A stretch of DNA of 9,930 nt from Polaromonas sp. (GCA_026786065.1 JAJAYS010000033.1:1-9930); one strand, 5' to 3'. Counted from the first letter of the stretch, positions 1-7,525 are shown. Notes: a model not told the origin generated them from the sequence alone. Translations and numbers: made by a program.

Positions 1-2
1 CC

Positions 3-2021
3 GTCATCGCGGGTGGCAGCGGCGCTACTGCGACCGCAATCGTGACCCTGACTGCCGCCGCTCCCTCAGGCGGAACCGTCGTCACGATAGGAAGTTCAAA
101 CACCGAACTGGCTGCGTCGGTACCCCAGGTGACCGTGGCTGCGGGCCAGAGGAGTGTGAGCTTTCCGATTGCCACCAACGCGCAATACCGGCGTTACAGC
201 GGGCTGGCCTTCAGCTCGGCCATTTCCGCCGTCAACCCGGTGGCGGGAGCGGCCGTATCGGCCACGCTGAACGTGACAACGCAGGCGATTCCTGCAGACC
301 TCGTGATCAGTCCGCGCCCGGATCGCTCGGGCAACGTGTGTGCTGGAGAGCCCGGCATCCTGTTCAATTGCCCGACAGGTTCAGCGGCGTGCAGAGTGCG
401 CCAGGAATGTACCTTCGGCTGCGAAAACCGACCCTTAAAGGGCACGAACTGGGACGATATCTGTGCAGCGGCCGGGCCCGTGCCGATCACTCTGAGCCCC
501 AAGCGCCTTGTCGGCGGCCATCCGGGCGCAGGAACGCTGCAGTTGTCCAGCGGCGCGCCTGCAGGCAGCTTTGGTCTGGTGTCGAGCAACAGCCTTGTCG
601 CAGCCGAACCAAGCCGCATGAACCTACCCATTGCCACGGGCGCCACCAGCAAGACCTTCAGCCTGCGCACGGCTGCCGTCAACGGCATTCAGTTTGCGCC
701 CATAGACGGGCGAGTTACGACGCCCCGGGCGGTGTCGGGCGGCGGCACTTTCTTCGCGTCGCGCAGTGCGCGCTCCTGGCTGGCGGTGGTGCCGGGTACG
801 CTGCCGCCGGTCACCCTGCTGTCGCTGGCTGTCGAGAGCCCCAGCCTTCTTGGCGGGCAGGCGACATCCGGCACCACCTGCGTCGACCAGCTCGCCCCGG
901 TGCCTGAGGTGGGCAGCATCACCGTCTCGCTCTCCAGCAGCCACCCCGCAGTGGCGCCGCTTCGGCCCGCACAGGCGGTTATGACACAAGGTGGCGACTG
1001 CGTGTTGTTCGTGGTGGAAACATCGGCCGTGGCCAGCAACATGGCCGTGACCCTGAGCGCGCAGCTGGGCGCGCAGTTGCTCACCCCCCCCATGCTAGTC
1101 ACCGCCACGCCGGTTGCCGCGCAGGTCATCTCGTTCTTTCTCAATCCCTTGAGCTTGACTGGTGGGCAGTCAACGCAGGCCACACTGGTGCTCAATGGGC
1201 GGGCACCGGCCGCCGGATTCCAGGTCAACCTGTTCAGCGTCAACCCGGCGGTGCTGCCCGTGCCGGCAAGTGTGATCGTTCCCGCAGGCACGGACCGCGT
1301 CAGTTTCAACCTTGTGACGGCACAGGTCGGGGCCGATGTGCTGGTCACACTGCAGGCCACACCTTCGAGTTCTGTCATGGTCGCGCAGCTGTCTGTGCTG
1401 GCGCCGGCAGGCGCGCCCACACTCAGCGCGGTGGCGGTCAACCCCGCCACTGTGGCGGGGGGCGTCGGCAGTACCGGCACCGTGACACTCAGCGGCGCGG
1501 CGCTCGCAGGTGGCGCGGTCGTTTCCCTGGCCAGCAACACGAGCATGGCCACGGTACCGGCCACCGTGACGGTTGCCGCTGGCGCGACCAGCGCCCAGTT
1601 CGCCGTCAGTACGTTGCCGGTCAGCACCGACACGGTCGCCACGCTGCCGGCGACGCTGGGCGGCATTGGCAATGTCACAGTCTCGCGGACGGCCGCGCTC
1701 TCGCTTACGCCTTCCGCCGCACCAGCACCAGGCGCGCTGGCAGCACCTAGCCTGCTAAGCCCTGCCAACGATGCACGATTCCCCGTCGGGCAGGCTGTCA
1801 ATTTTGACTGGAGCGATGTGACTGGTGCGGTGACCTACGTCATTCAGCTCGACGACAGCGACACTTTTACCGCGCCGCTGCTGCTCAACCAAAGCGCGCC
1901 TGCCTCGCAGTACCTCGCCAGCGCCATTCCGGCCAGTCGGCCCTACTGGCGCGTACGCGCCGTCGATGCTGCGGGGAATCCTGGAGCCTGGTCTGCGACG
2001 GGCAAGCTTCGCGTGGAATGA
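3..2021 (+). CDS. Large Ig-like repeat protein, C-terminal part (5' end off the window)
   Basis: The frame is open to the left edge, so the GTG at 42 is only an internal codon and the true start lies upstream; residues below are counted from that codon. The visible 659 residues are rich in Ala, Val, Ser, Thr and Gly. They form diverged units of about 95-100 residues with a recurring pattern: a Gly-Gly turn (GGQAT at 271, GGQST at 374, GGVGST at 473), a strand with T-V-L-S, a Val-Pro step and a VPAG or VAAG turn before a strand ending F-x-V-x-T. This is typical of bacterial Ig-like beta-sandwich repeats. A six-cysteine insert lies at 100-141, and Cys280 and Cys320 sit in a later unit. Residues about 567-658 look like a fibronectin-III-type domain (FDWSDVTGAVTY, YWRVRAVDAAGN). 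No LPXTG, PEP-CTERM or C-terminal membrane anchor is visible. A secreted or cell-surface structural or adhesive role is inferred; no catalytic domain is seen here. Confidence 0.85.
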   Translation, partial: VIAGGSGATATAIVTLTAAAPSGGTVVTIGSSNTELAASVPQVTVAAGQRSVSFPIATNAQYRRYSGLAFSSAISAVNPVAGAAVSATLNVTTQAIPADLVISPRPDRSGNVCAGEPGILFNCPTGSAACRVRQECTFGCENRPLKGTNWDDICAAAGPVPITLSPKRLVGGHPGAGTLQLSSGAPAGSFGLVSSNSLVAAEPSRMNLPIATGATSKTFSLRTAAVNGIQFAPIDGRVTTPRAVSGGGTFFASRSARSWLAVVPGTLPPVTLLSLAVESPSLLGGQATSGTTCVDQLAPVPEVGSITVSLSSSHPAVAPLRPAQAVMTQGGDCVLFVVETSAVASNMAVTLSAQLGAQLLTPPMLVTATPVAAQVISFFLNPLSLTGGQSTQATLVLNGRAPAAGFQVNLFSVNPAVLPVPASVIVPAGTDRVSFNLVTAQVGADVLVTLQATPSSSVMVAQLSVLAPAGAPTLSAVAVNPATVAGGVGSTGTVTLSGAALAGGAVVSLASNTSMATVPATVTVAAGATSAQFAVSTLPVSTDTVATLPATLGGIGNVTVSRTAALSLTPSAAPAPGALAAPSLLSPANDARFPVGQAVNFDWSDVTGAVTYVIQLDDSDTFTAPLLLNQSAPASQYLASAIPASRPYWRVRAVDAAGNPGAWSATGKLRVE

Positions 2022-2144
2022 CTCGACGCGCCAGAAGCCACCAGCCTCTGGGCTGAACCGCGACTTCCTGGACCCGGCACCGCGCTACAGCGCCCGCGTC
2101 GATCGCCAAACCCGGCTGCGGGATCGCGGGTTCCACCGCCGTCA
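2022..2144. other. Intergenic region between the Ig-like gene and rpsT
   Basis: No gene is seen here. A small inverted repeat lies at 2109-2132 (arms AACCCG and CGGGTT, 12-base loop). It has no T tract, so it is at best a poor terminator for the Ig-like gene. Transcripts from that gene could read through into rpsT. Confidence 0.4.
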
Positions 2145-2150
2145 TATAAT
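2145..2150 (+). promoter_or_regulatory. -10 box of the rpsT promoter
   Basis: A perfect TATAAT hexamer lies 56 bases before the rpsT start codon. At the 16-18 base spacings upstream there is no recognisable TTGACA-like -35 box (the sequence there is GC-rich), and no TGn extension is present. Transcription would begin near 2157, giving a leader of about 50 bases. The position and the perfect match support a housekeeping-sigma promoter for this ribosomal protein gene. Confidence 0.6.
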
Positions 2151-2206
2151 CTTGGGCTTCACTCGCAACATCCGCAGACTCCTCCCCGGATCAAAGGAAC
2201 AGTTAT

Positions 2207-2527
2207 ATGGCTACTGCCAAACCCAAGAAAAAGAACCCGCGCCTGGCGTCGGGACGCAAACGCGTTCGTCAGGACGTCAAACTCAATGCCGCGAACACCT
2301 CGCTGCGCTCCAAATACCGCACCGCCGTGAAGAACGTCGAAAAAGCAGTTGCCGCCGGCGACAAAGACAAAGCCAAAGACCTGTTTGCCAAGGCACAAAG
2401 CATTGTGGACAGCGTGGCCGACAAAGGCATCTTCCACAAGAACAAGGCCGCACGCGACAAAAGCCGCCTGTCGGCCCGAGTCAAGACCCTCGCCCTGACC
2501 CCAGCCGCTGCACCAGCGGCCGCCTGA
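2207..2527 (+). CDS. rpsT: 30S ribosomal protein S20
   Basis: S20 binds 16S rRNA early in assembly of the small ribosomal subunit. The 106-residue product begins [19 protein letters not shown], the usual very basic S20 start. It continues with the conserved stretch [19 protein letters not shown] and the ending [20 protein letters not shown], consistent with the three-helix bundle. It is longer than the roughly 87 residues of the E. coli protein because of an Ala/Pro-rich tail (about residues 97-106), which is common in Burkholderiales. A good ribosome binding site (AAAGGAA, 2193-2199) lies 7 bases before the ATG. The gene is monocistronic: its own -10 box lies upstream and a strong terminator follows at 2650-2685. 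Identification is firm from sequence alone. Confidence 0.97.
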   Translation: MATAKPKKKNPRLASGRKRVRQDVKLNAANTSLRSKYRTAVKNVEKAVAAGDKDKAKDLFAKAQSIVDSVADKGIFHKNKAARDKSRLSARVKTLALTPAAAPAAA

Positions 2528-2649
2528 TCGAATCAGGCAAATCGCCCGGATCTCCTGAGATTTTGCGGGACAGACCGCAGCGACACAGTCGCAAGCCCGG
2601 TCCCCAACTGATCAAGAATCTGCCGTTTTGTTAGGGTGCGCTGCAAGTG

Positions 2650-2685
2650 AAACAAAAAAGCCGTCGAAAGACGGCTTTTTTGTTT
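2650..2685 (+). terminator. Bidirectional intrinsic terminator after rpsT
   Basis: A perfect 16-base-pair stem (arms 2650-2665 and 2670-2685) closes on a GAAA tetraloop. The GC core GCCGTC/GACGGC is flanked by an A run on the left and a T run on the right, so it reads as a terminator on both strands. It lies about 120 bases after rpsT and also downstream of the convergent DUF3579 gene, so it can insulate both. Confidence 0.9.
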
Positions 2686-2698
2686 GGCGACGCGAAAC

Positions 2699-2713
2699 CT
2701 GCGCGAAGCGCAG
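2699..2713. repeat. Small perfect hairpin containing an 11-base repeat
   Basis: CTGCGC-GAA-GCGCAG is a perfect 6-base-pair stem with a 3-base loop. Its core 11-mer GCGCGAAGCGC (2701-2711) recurs at 2755-2765 in the loop of the neighbouring large hairpin, with a 54-base offset. No function can be assigned from two copies. Confidence 0.5.
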
Positions 2714-2734
2714 CTTCAATTGCACCCGAGGAAT

Positions 2735-2784
2735 TTGGGGAAAGACCGACAAAAGCGCGAAGCGCCTCGTCGGTTTGTCCCCAA
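2735..2784. repeat. Long compound hairpin just 3' of the DUF3579 gene
   Basis: The arms TTGGGGA (2735-2741) and TCCCCAA (2778-2784) pair perfectly. They are followed inward by a short AAG/TTG segment (one mismatch, one A-T pair, one G-T wobble), then a second perfect stem ACCGAC (2745-2750) with GTCGGT (2769-2774), and an apical GCGC-GAA-GCGC mini-hairpin. On the minus strand it begins 4 bases after the DUF3579 stop. It could be a transcript-end structure, but there is no proper T tract on that strand. Confidence 0.6.
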
Positions 2785-2788
2785 CTGA

Positions 2789-3114
2789 CTAGCTCCCCGA
2801 CCCCGCGCCCGCCCCCGGCACCAGACAGGCCTCGACCACCTGCAGCTCGTTGTTCCGTGCAAACCCCATTACGAAGTCCCAGGCCATCGGCTCGGCGTCG
2901 CGCAGCGCGGCATTGACGACCACGCATTTGACGCCGCCAACAACCTTCTGAACGCACCAGGGCGAATAGGTCAGGTGGCTGCCGGGTGTGGACCGCCCGG
3001 ACGGAAGGGACTCATCACGCCGCACAGACGGTCGGCCCAATCGCCGGGACGAAAGGTTTTTCCCTCCAGCGTCACGCCCTGGATGAAGACTTCTTTTATC
3101 GGACTGAAAACCAT
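2789..3114 (-). pseudogene. DUF3579 family protein, split by a frame disruption
   Basis: The N-terminal half begins at an ATG (3114-3112) and reads MVFSPIKEVFIQGVTLEGK, then TFRPGDWADRLCGVMSPFRPGG, the usual DUF3579 opening. That frame runs on to a stop at 2973-2971. The expected continuation TPGSHLTYSPWCVQKVVGG, VKCVVVNAALRD, EPMAWDFVMGFARNN, LQVVEACLVP lies in the next frame from 2989 to the TAG at 2791-2789. Joining the two by a one-base backward shift near 2987-2992 gives a 108-residue protein, about normal for the family, so one base appears to be missing. No slippery heptamer is visible. The family's function is unknown; it usually sits beside argF/rpsT in Burkholderiales, as here. The start could be the ATG at 3168 instead; neither has a clear ribosome binding site. 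Sequencing error is a real alternative to a true pseudogene. Confidence 0.82.
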
Positions 3115-3175
3115 CGGATGGAGCTTGAAAACAGTGGCGAGACGCTCGGCGTATAGCCAATGCTGCACTGCACAA

Positions 3176-3391
3176 GAATTTTATCTAATGTAAGACTTCC
3201 CCAAACCACTTGCTGGCTGGCGGGACCGGCCCACACCCGCAGCCGAGGCAGCGCGGCGCCCGGTCCGGTAAGCCGTGCGTCGCATCGCTGTGATGCCAAT
3301 TCCTCACGAACGACCCGACACTCCGGGCCTAAAATTGATTTGCTGCCCTGTTAAACCGGGGCGATTCTTTTTTAATTGCCGGAGTGCCCCC
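3176..3391. other. Divergent intergenic region between DUF3579 and argD
   Basis: About 220 bases with no gene. It must hold the start signals for both flanking units. For the minus strand there is a TAAAAT-like -10 at the AT-rich patch around 3180-3187. For the plus strand a TAAAAT lies at 3330-3335, 57 bases before the argD start. Neither has a convincing -35 box. A 7-base inverted repeat GGACCGG/CCGGTCC (3223-3229 and 3260-3266) encloses 30 GC-rich bases and could be a structured element or an operator. Confidence 0.35.
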
Positions 3392-4624
3392 ATGAACGCC
3401 GCCCTGCCTCAGCCCATCGAAGCCGCCTCGCCGCACGTCATGAACACCTACGGCCGCCTGCCGATCGCGCTGTCGCACGGCCAGGGTTGCCGTGTCTGGG
3501 ACGTCAATGGAAAGAGCTACCTCGATGCGCTGGGCGGGATTGCGGTCAACACGCTAGGACACAACCATCCGCGCCTGGTGCCTGCGCTGCAGGAGCAGAT
3601 CGGCAAGATCATTCACGCGTCGAACTATTACCACGTCCCGCTGCAGGAAACGCTGGCGGCCAAGCTGGTCGAGCTGTCGGGCCTGGAGAACGTCTTTTTC
3701 TGCTCCACCGGGCTGGAAGCCAACGAGGCCGCGCTGAAGCTGGCGCGCAAGTTCGGCCACGACAAGGGCATCGACAAGCCGGAAATAGTGGTTTATGACA
3801 AAGCCTTTCACGGCCGCAGCATCGCTACCCTGAGCGCCACCGGCAACGCCAGGGTTCAGGCCGGTTTCGGGCCGCTGGTCGAGGGCTTCATTAGGGTGCC
3901 GTTAAACGACATTGCCGCGCTGCGCGGCGCCACCGAAAGCAATGCCAATGTGGTGGCAGTTTTTGTCGAGGCGATTCAGGGCGAAGGCGGCGTCAATCCG
4001 CTGGACGACGACTATTTGCGGGCTTTGCGGCGGCTGTGCGACGAGCGCGACTGGCTGCTGATGATCGACGAAGTGCAGTGCGGCATGGGCCGCACCGGCA
4101 AATGGTTTGCGCACCAGTGGTCAGGCATCAAACCCGACGTGATGCCGCTGGCCAAGGGGCTGGGTTCCGGCGTGCCGGTCGGCGCTGTGGTGGCCGGGCC
4201 ACGGGCTGCGCATATCTTCAAACCCGGCAACCATGGCACGACCTTCGGCGGCAATCCACTGGCGATGCGGGCCGGCGTTGAAACCATCCGCATCATGGAA
4301 GAAGACGGGCTGCTGGCCAATGCGGCTAGCGTCGGCGCGCATCTGCAGGCCGCGCTGGCGCGTGAGCTGGCGGGTGTGGAAGGCTTCAAGGAGATCCGCG
4401 GCCGCGGCCTGATGATCGGTATCGAGCTGACGATCCCCTGCGGCGAATTGCTCAAGACCGCCGCCGACCACGGCCTGCTACTGAGCGTCACTGCCGACAG
4501 CGTAATCCGCATGGTGCCCTCCTTGATCCTGACGGTGGCCGAGGCCGACGAGATCGTCGCCATCGTCTGCCCGCTGATCCTCGCCTTCCTGAAGCGGCAG
4601 GCCGCCGCCGGACTCGCCTTATGA
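3392..4624 (+). CDS. argD: ArgD-type class III aminotransferase (acetylornithine aminotransferase)
   Basis: This PLP enzyme would make N-acetylornithine from N-acetylglutamate semialdehyde using glutamate as amino donor. The 410-residue start at 3392 is chosen over an in-frame ATG at 3275 because GGAG lies 7 bases upstream and the product (MNAALPQPIEAASPHVMNTYG) begins like the family. Visible motifs: the phosphate-binding STGLEANEAALKLAR (about 105-119), FHGR (139-142), the pyridine-nitrogen aspartate in MIDEVQCGMGRTG (Asp226), the Schiff-base lysine in LAKGLGSGVPVGA (Lys255), and TTFGGNP (283-289). Asp226 and Lys255 match the numbering of E. coli ArgD as I recall it. Adjacency to argF with a 4-base overlap strongly supports arginine synthesis over other omega-aminotransferase roles. 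Many databases would label it only 'aspartate aminotransferase family protein', and N-succinyl-diaminopimelate activity as in E. coli ArgD is also possible. Confidence 0.9.
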   Translation: MNAALPQPIEAASPHVMNTYGRLPIALSHGQGCRVWDVNGKSYLDALGGIAVNTLGHNHPRLVPALQEQIGKIIHASNYYHVPLQETLAAKLVELSGLENVFFCSTGLEANEAALKLARKFGHDKGIDKPEIVVYDKAFHGRSIATLSATGNARVQAGFGPLVEGFIRVPLNDIAALRGATESNANVVAVFVEAIQGEGGVNPLDDDYLRALRRLCDERDWLLMIDEVQCGMGRTGKWFAHQWSGIKPDVMPLAKGLGSGVPVGAVVAGPRAAHIFKPGNHGTTFGGNPLAMRAGVETIRIMEEDGLLANAASVGAHLQAALARELAGVEGFKEIRGRGLMIGIELTIPCGELLKTAADHGLLLSVTADSVIRMVPSLILTVAEADEIVAIVCPLILAFLKRQAAAGLAL

Positions 4625-5544
4625 GCGATCCGATCCGGCATTACCTGCAGTTCAGCGACCTGAACGCGGCCGACTACGCCTATCTGTTTGGACGCGCCGC
4701 ACTGATCAAGAAAAAATTCAAGGCCTACGAAAAGCACCAGCCGCTGACCGACCGGACGCTGGCGATGATCTTCGAGAAAGCCTCGACGCGCACCCGCGTG
4801 AGCTTCGAGGCCGGCATGTACCAACTCGGCGGCAGCGTCGTCAACCTGACCACCGAAGGCAGCCAGATGGGCCGCGCCGAACCGATCGAAGACAGCGCCA
4901 AGGTCATCAGCCGCATGGTTGATCTGGTGATGATCCGCACCTTCGAGCAAACCAAGATAGAGCGCTTTGCACAGCACTCTCGGGTGCCGGTCATCAACGG
5001 CCTGACCAACGAGTTTCATCCGTGCCAGATCCTGGCCGACGTGTTCACCTTCATCGAGCACCGCGGTTCGATCGCAGGCAAGACGGTGGCCTGGGTCGGT
5101 GACGGCAACAACATGGCCAATACCTGGCTGCAGGCCAGCGAGATTCTGGGTTTCAAGGTGCATGTCAGCACCCCCCGCGGCTACGAGGTCGATCAGTCGA
5201 TTGCCGGCATCCGCTCGCCAGACAGTTACCGGGTGTTCAGCGATCCGCTGCAGGCCTGCGCCGGGGCCGATCTGGTTACCACCGACGTCTGGACCAGCAT
5301 GGGTTTCGAGGCCGAGAATGCCGCACGGCAAACCGCGTTCACCGACTGGTGCGTCGATGAGGACATGATGCGTGCGGCCAAACCCGACGCGCTCTTCATG
5401 CATTGCTTGCCGGCGCATCGCGGCGAAGAGGTGACGGCCGAAGTCATAGACGGGCCGCAGTCGGTGGTCTGGGACGAAGCAGAGAACCGCATGCACGTAC
5501 AAAAAGCCCTGATGGAGTATTTGCTGCTCGGCCGCCTGGCCTGA
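4621..5544 (+). CDS. argF: Ornithine carbamoyltransferase
   Basis: This cytosolic enzyme forms citrulline from ornithine and carbamoyl phosphate. The 307-residue length is normal for the anabolic type. Family signatures are all present: the carbamoyl-phosphate loop STRTR (55-59), HPCQ (133-136), the ornithine-binding DVWTSMG (222-228) and the catalytic-cysteine HCLP (261-264). The second domain shows the Rossmann-like VAWVGDGNNMANTW (157-169). The ATG overlaps the argD stop in an ATGA, and no separate promoter is visible, so translation is probably coupled to argD. The gene ends 27 bases before the end of the convergent GtrA-like gene, with no clear terminator between them. Confidence 0.96.
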   Translation: MSDPIRHYLQFSDLNAADYAYLFGRAALIKKKFKAYEKHQPLTDRTLAMIFEKASTRTRVSFEAGMYQLGGSVVNLTTEGSQMGRAEPIEDSAKVISRMVDLVMIRTFEQTKIERFAQHSRVPVINGLTNEFHPCQILADVFTFIEHRGSIAGKTVAWVGDGNNMANTWLQASEILGFKVHVSTPRGYEVDQSIAGIRSPDSYRVFSDPLQACAGADLVTTDVWTSMGFEAENAARQTAFTDWCVDEDMMRAAKPDALFMHCLPAHRGEEVTAEVIDGPQSVVWDEAENRMHVQKALMEYLLLGRLA

Positions 5545-5571
5545 ACCGGCACGGCGACGGGGCGCGCCGCC

Positions 5572-5970
5572 CTACTGGCGAAAGGCGAAGTGCTTGCTGC
5601 CCAGGTAGTTCACCGCAAGCGCCAGCCCCGAAGCCACCGCCAGCGGTAGCACCAGCCAAGCATCGGCCACGCTAAAGCCAAGCACCAGCGCGCTGTAAAC
5701 CAGAAAATTGACGCTGGCGCCACCGGCACTGACGGCCGCATAGCGTAGCAGCGCGGGCCAGAGCGCAGAGCCCCGCGATCCACTGAAGGTCACATGCCGG
5801 TTGAGCAAAAAGGTGGCGAAGACCGCCGCCGGAAGCGCCACCGCGCGGGCCCAAAGCGGGCCCCAACCCGCCATGCTGACCAGCACCTGAACCAGCCCGG
5901 CATCGACCACGAAGCCGACCACGCCGACCAGCGAAAAACGCACGAAGCGGGAGACTCCAGCCGACGCCAT
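5572..5970 (-). CDS. GtrA-family small membrane protein (putative lipid-linked sugar flippase)
   Basis: The 132-residue product has four predicted membrane segments (about 10-30, 40-57, 75-96 and 103-121). It carries the GtrA-family hallmarks: an opening RFSLVGVVGFVVDAGL, a first LLNRHVTF motif (55-62) and the repeat-like NYLGSKHFAF at the C-terminus (121-130). GtrA proteins are thought to flip undecaprenyl-phosphate-linked glucose, or other sugars, from the cytoplasmic to the periplasmic face of the inner membrane. A GGAGG site lies 4 bases before the ATG, and only 16 bases separate this start from the stop of the upstream membrane protein. This makes it the last gene of a three-gene unit with a GT2 enzyme and a GT-C-like protein. 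The sugar is not identifiable. Family assignment is firm; the role is inferred from the family and the cassette. Confidence 0.9.
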   Translation of the reverse strand: MASAGVSRFVRFSLVGVVGFVVDAGLVQVLVSMAGWGPLWARAVALPAAVFATFLLNRHVTFSGSRGSALWPALLRYAAVSAGGASVNFLVYSALVLGFSVADAWLVLPLAVASGLALAVNYLGSKHFAFRQ

Positions 5971-5986
5971 CAGGCCTCCACCCGCA

Positions 5987-7525
5987 TCAGCGCACCAGCG
6001 CCTGGTAGTCGAGTACCCGCGTCAGCACGCCGATGCCGGTCACCAGACCCACAGCCGCCAGCCCGCCCCACAACAGCGCGGATTTTTGCCGCAGAAACCG
6101 GACCAGCTCTGGCAACAGAACGACGCTGGACAGCAGAATCGAAATCATCGACCAGTAGTGGTAGCGCATGTCGGTCGCCACCCCTGCAATGAGGTAAGCG
6201 CCGGAGTAACCCAGGGCGGAAACCAGCAGCACCCGCGCCACAAGCACATTCGGCTCAGCCGGCAGGCGCGTGGCAAAAACCAGCAAGGCCATCGCCCAGA
6301 CCAGCCAGACGACCGGCCAGATCGCCGGACTTTTGCGCAGCAGATCTAGCCGGATGTCGCGTTCGGTAATTTGCTCCATCGGCGAGATGGCCGGGTCATC
6401 GGTACGGTATTCGGGCGTAAGCCGGATGTGCTTTAGCGGCACCGCGAACAGCAGCGCCGAATTGAAATGCTTTAGACGATGCTGCGCATAGGCCAGCGGA
6501 TGGGCTGCAATCGCACTGGCCCATTGCACAGCCAACCCGTCGCCCGCAGCGACAAAAACCGGATCGGGCCGGGCTACGCGCGACCCGCAGCGCCCCCACG
6601 GGCTCAAACTGTCCCACCAATACGGCGTGTAGCAGTCTTTCAACTCCGCCTGACTGAAATTGGCACGCGGCGCGATCACTGCCGGGTCGCCGGTGTGCCT
6701 GGCAATGCCCATCAGGTCAAAAAGAAAAAGCGAATGCGCCGGACTTCGGCCCGCTGCATCGAAAAAAACCCGGTTAGCGAACTGCGATGCCGGAATGGCG
6801 AGCAGCGCGACCAGCACCGCCGCGATCATCAGACGGCCGGTGCGCAGCCAGCCCACCGGGGCCAGCGCATACAGCAGCAAGGGACCCAGGCCAAAAACCG
6901 CGTTGCTGCGGACCAGCGTGCCGTAGGCGATGAAGGCCGCCACCACGAGCCAGCCGAACGGCGGTACGCGCCGGTCTTGCGACCGAATCCAGAACAGGTA
7001 GCCCACCGCAGCCAGCCAGAACGCAACCAGGCCGACGTCTTTCATCACCGTCGCATTGATATAAAGAAACGGTGGAAAGGCGCCGGCCAGCGCAACCAGC
7101 CAGGCCAGTCGCGGTCGCCCGAGACGCCGCATTGCATCGGCCAGCAGACCAAATCCGGCCCAATAGGCCAGCAGATGCAGCATCAAAAACGGACCGGGAC
7201 CGTCGCCGATCAACCGGAGGTAAGACCAGAGCCAGGCCATCACCGGAGGATGCCAGTCGGTGAACTGGCCGGCCACCGCCTCGGCGTACTGATTCTGCGA
7301 ATCGTTGTTCATCAAGCCCGGGTAATGCAGCACGGCGTTCAGCGCGAAGAGCGCCAGCACCAGAGCGAGCAACGCGGTACCCGAATGGGCCCAGGAGCGC
7401 GCTGGGGCAGTCAGCGTCGGCGCAGTTCGGGGCGTCGGTGGCGTTGCACGACTGCCGCCGCCTGCGTTCGCTGTCAGTGAATCGACGGCCGATGCCAAGC
7501 CAGCCGACGGGCCACCGACCTTCAT
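5987..7525 (-). CDS. Polytopic GT-C-like membrane protein (putative glycosyltransferase of a gtr-like cassette)
   Basis: I do not recognise a named family for this 512-residue protein. After a roughly 45-residue Ala/Thr/Pro/Ser-rich N-terminal stretch there are about ten or eleven hydrophobic segments (first about 48-66, then 113-130, 141-157, 164-180, 190-205, 211-222, 231-248, 402-418, 428-448, 459-474 and 484-502). The first external loop holds LMNNDSQNQY (Asp75) and TDWHPP (Asp90), acidic motifs placed as in GT-C enzymes that use polyprenyl-phosphate sugars. A large soluble loop (about 250-400) contains CYTPYWWDSLSPWGRC with two cysteines. TDMRYHYW (451-458) precedes a late helix. The ATG overlaps the GT2 stop as ATGA, which fixes the start. 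Between a GtrB-like and a GtrA-like gene it occupies the slot of the serotype-specific transferase. The periplasmic sugar-transfer role is inferred; acceptor and sugar are unknown. Confidence 0.78.
   Translation of the reverse strand: MKVGGPSAGLASAVDSLTANAGGGSRATPPTPRTAPTLTAPARSWAHSGTALLALVLALFALNAVLHYPGLMNNDSQNQYAEAVAGQFTDWHPPVMAWLWSYLRLIGDGPGPFLMLHLLAYWAGFGLLADAMRRLGRPRLAWLVALAGAFPPFLYINATVMKDVGLVAFWLAAVGYLFWIRSQDRRVPPFGWLVVAAFIAYGTLVRSNAVFGLGPLLLYALAPVGWLRTGRLMIAAVLVALLAIPASQFANRVFFDAAGRSPAHSLFLFDLMGIARHTGDPAVIAPRANFSQAELKDCYTPYWWDSLSPWGRCGSRVARPDPVFVAAGDGLAVQWASAIAAHPLAYAQHRLKHFNSALLFAVPLKHIRLTPEYRTDDPAISPMEQITERDIRLDLLRKSPAIWPVVWLVWAMALLVFATRLPAEPNVLVARVLLVSALGYSGAYLIAGVATDMRYHYWSMISILLSSVVLLPELVRFLRQKSALLWGGLAAVGLVTGIGVLTRVLDYQALVR

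Noticed and set aside
689..1801. Minus-strand open frame of 370 codons within the Ig-like gene
   Set aside because: Its translation is a low-complexity Thr/Ala/Val mirror of the repeat gene, with no start signal or domain; the plus frame has clear Ig-like and FN3 patterns.
2971..2997. Programmed -1 ribosomal frameshift in DUF3579
   Set aside because: No X-XXY-YYZ slippery heptamer is present at the frame junction and the family is not known to need one; a lost base is simpler.
3275..3391. Upstream in-frame ATG for argD adding 39 residues
   Set aside because: The added segment is unlike the family, has no ribosome binding site and overlaps the likely promoter region; the ATG at 3392 has GGAG at good spacing.
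4012..5502. Minus-strand open frame of 496 codons across argD and argF
   Set aside because: It lies antisense to two well-supported enzymes whose motifs are intact. The long open frame is what GC-rich third positions produce on the opposite strand, and its His/Gly/Ala/Arg-rich translation resembles no family.
6479..7480. Plus-strand open frame of 333 codons across the GT-C-like gene
   Set aside because: The translation is rich in Arg, Gln and His with no domain, whereas the minus strand encodes regular hydrophobic helices and couples to its neighbours.
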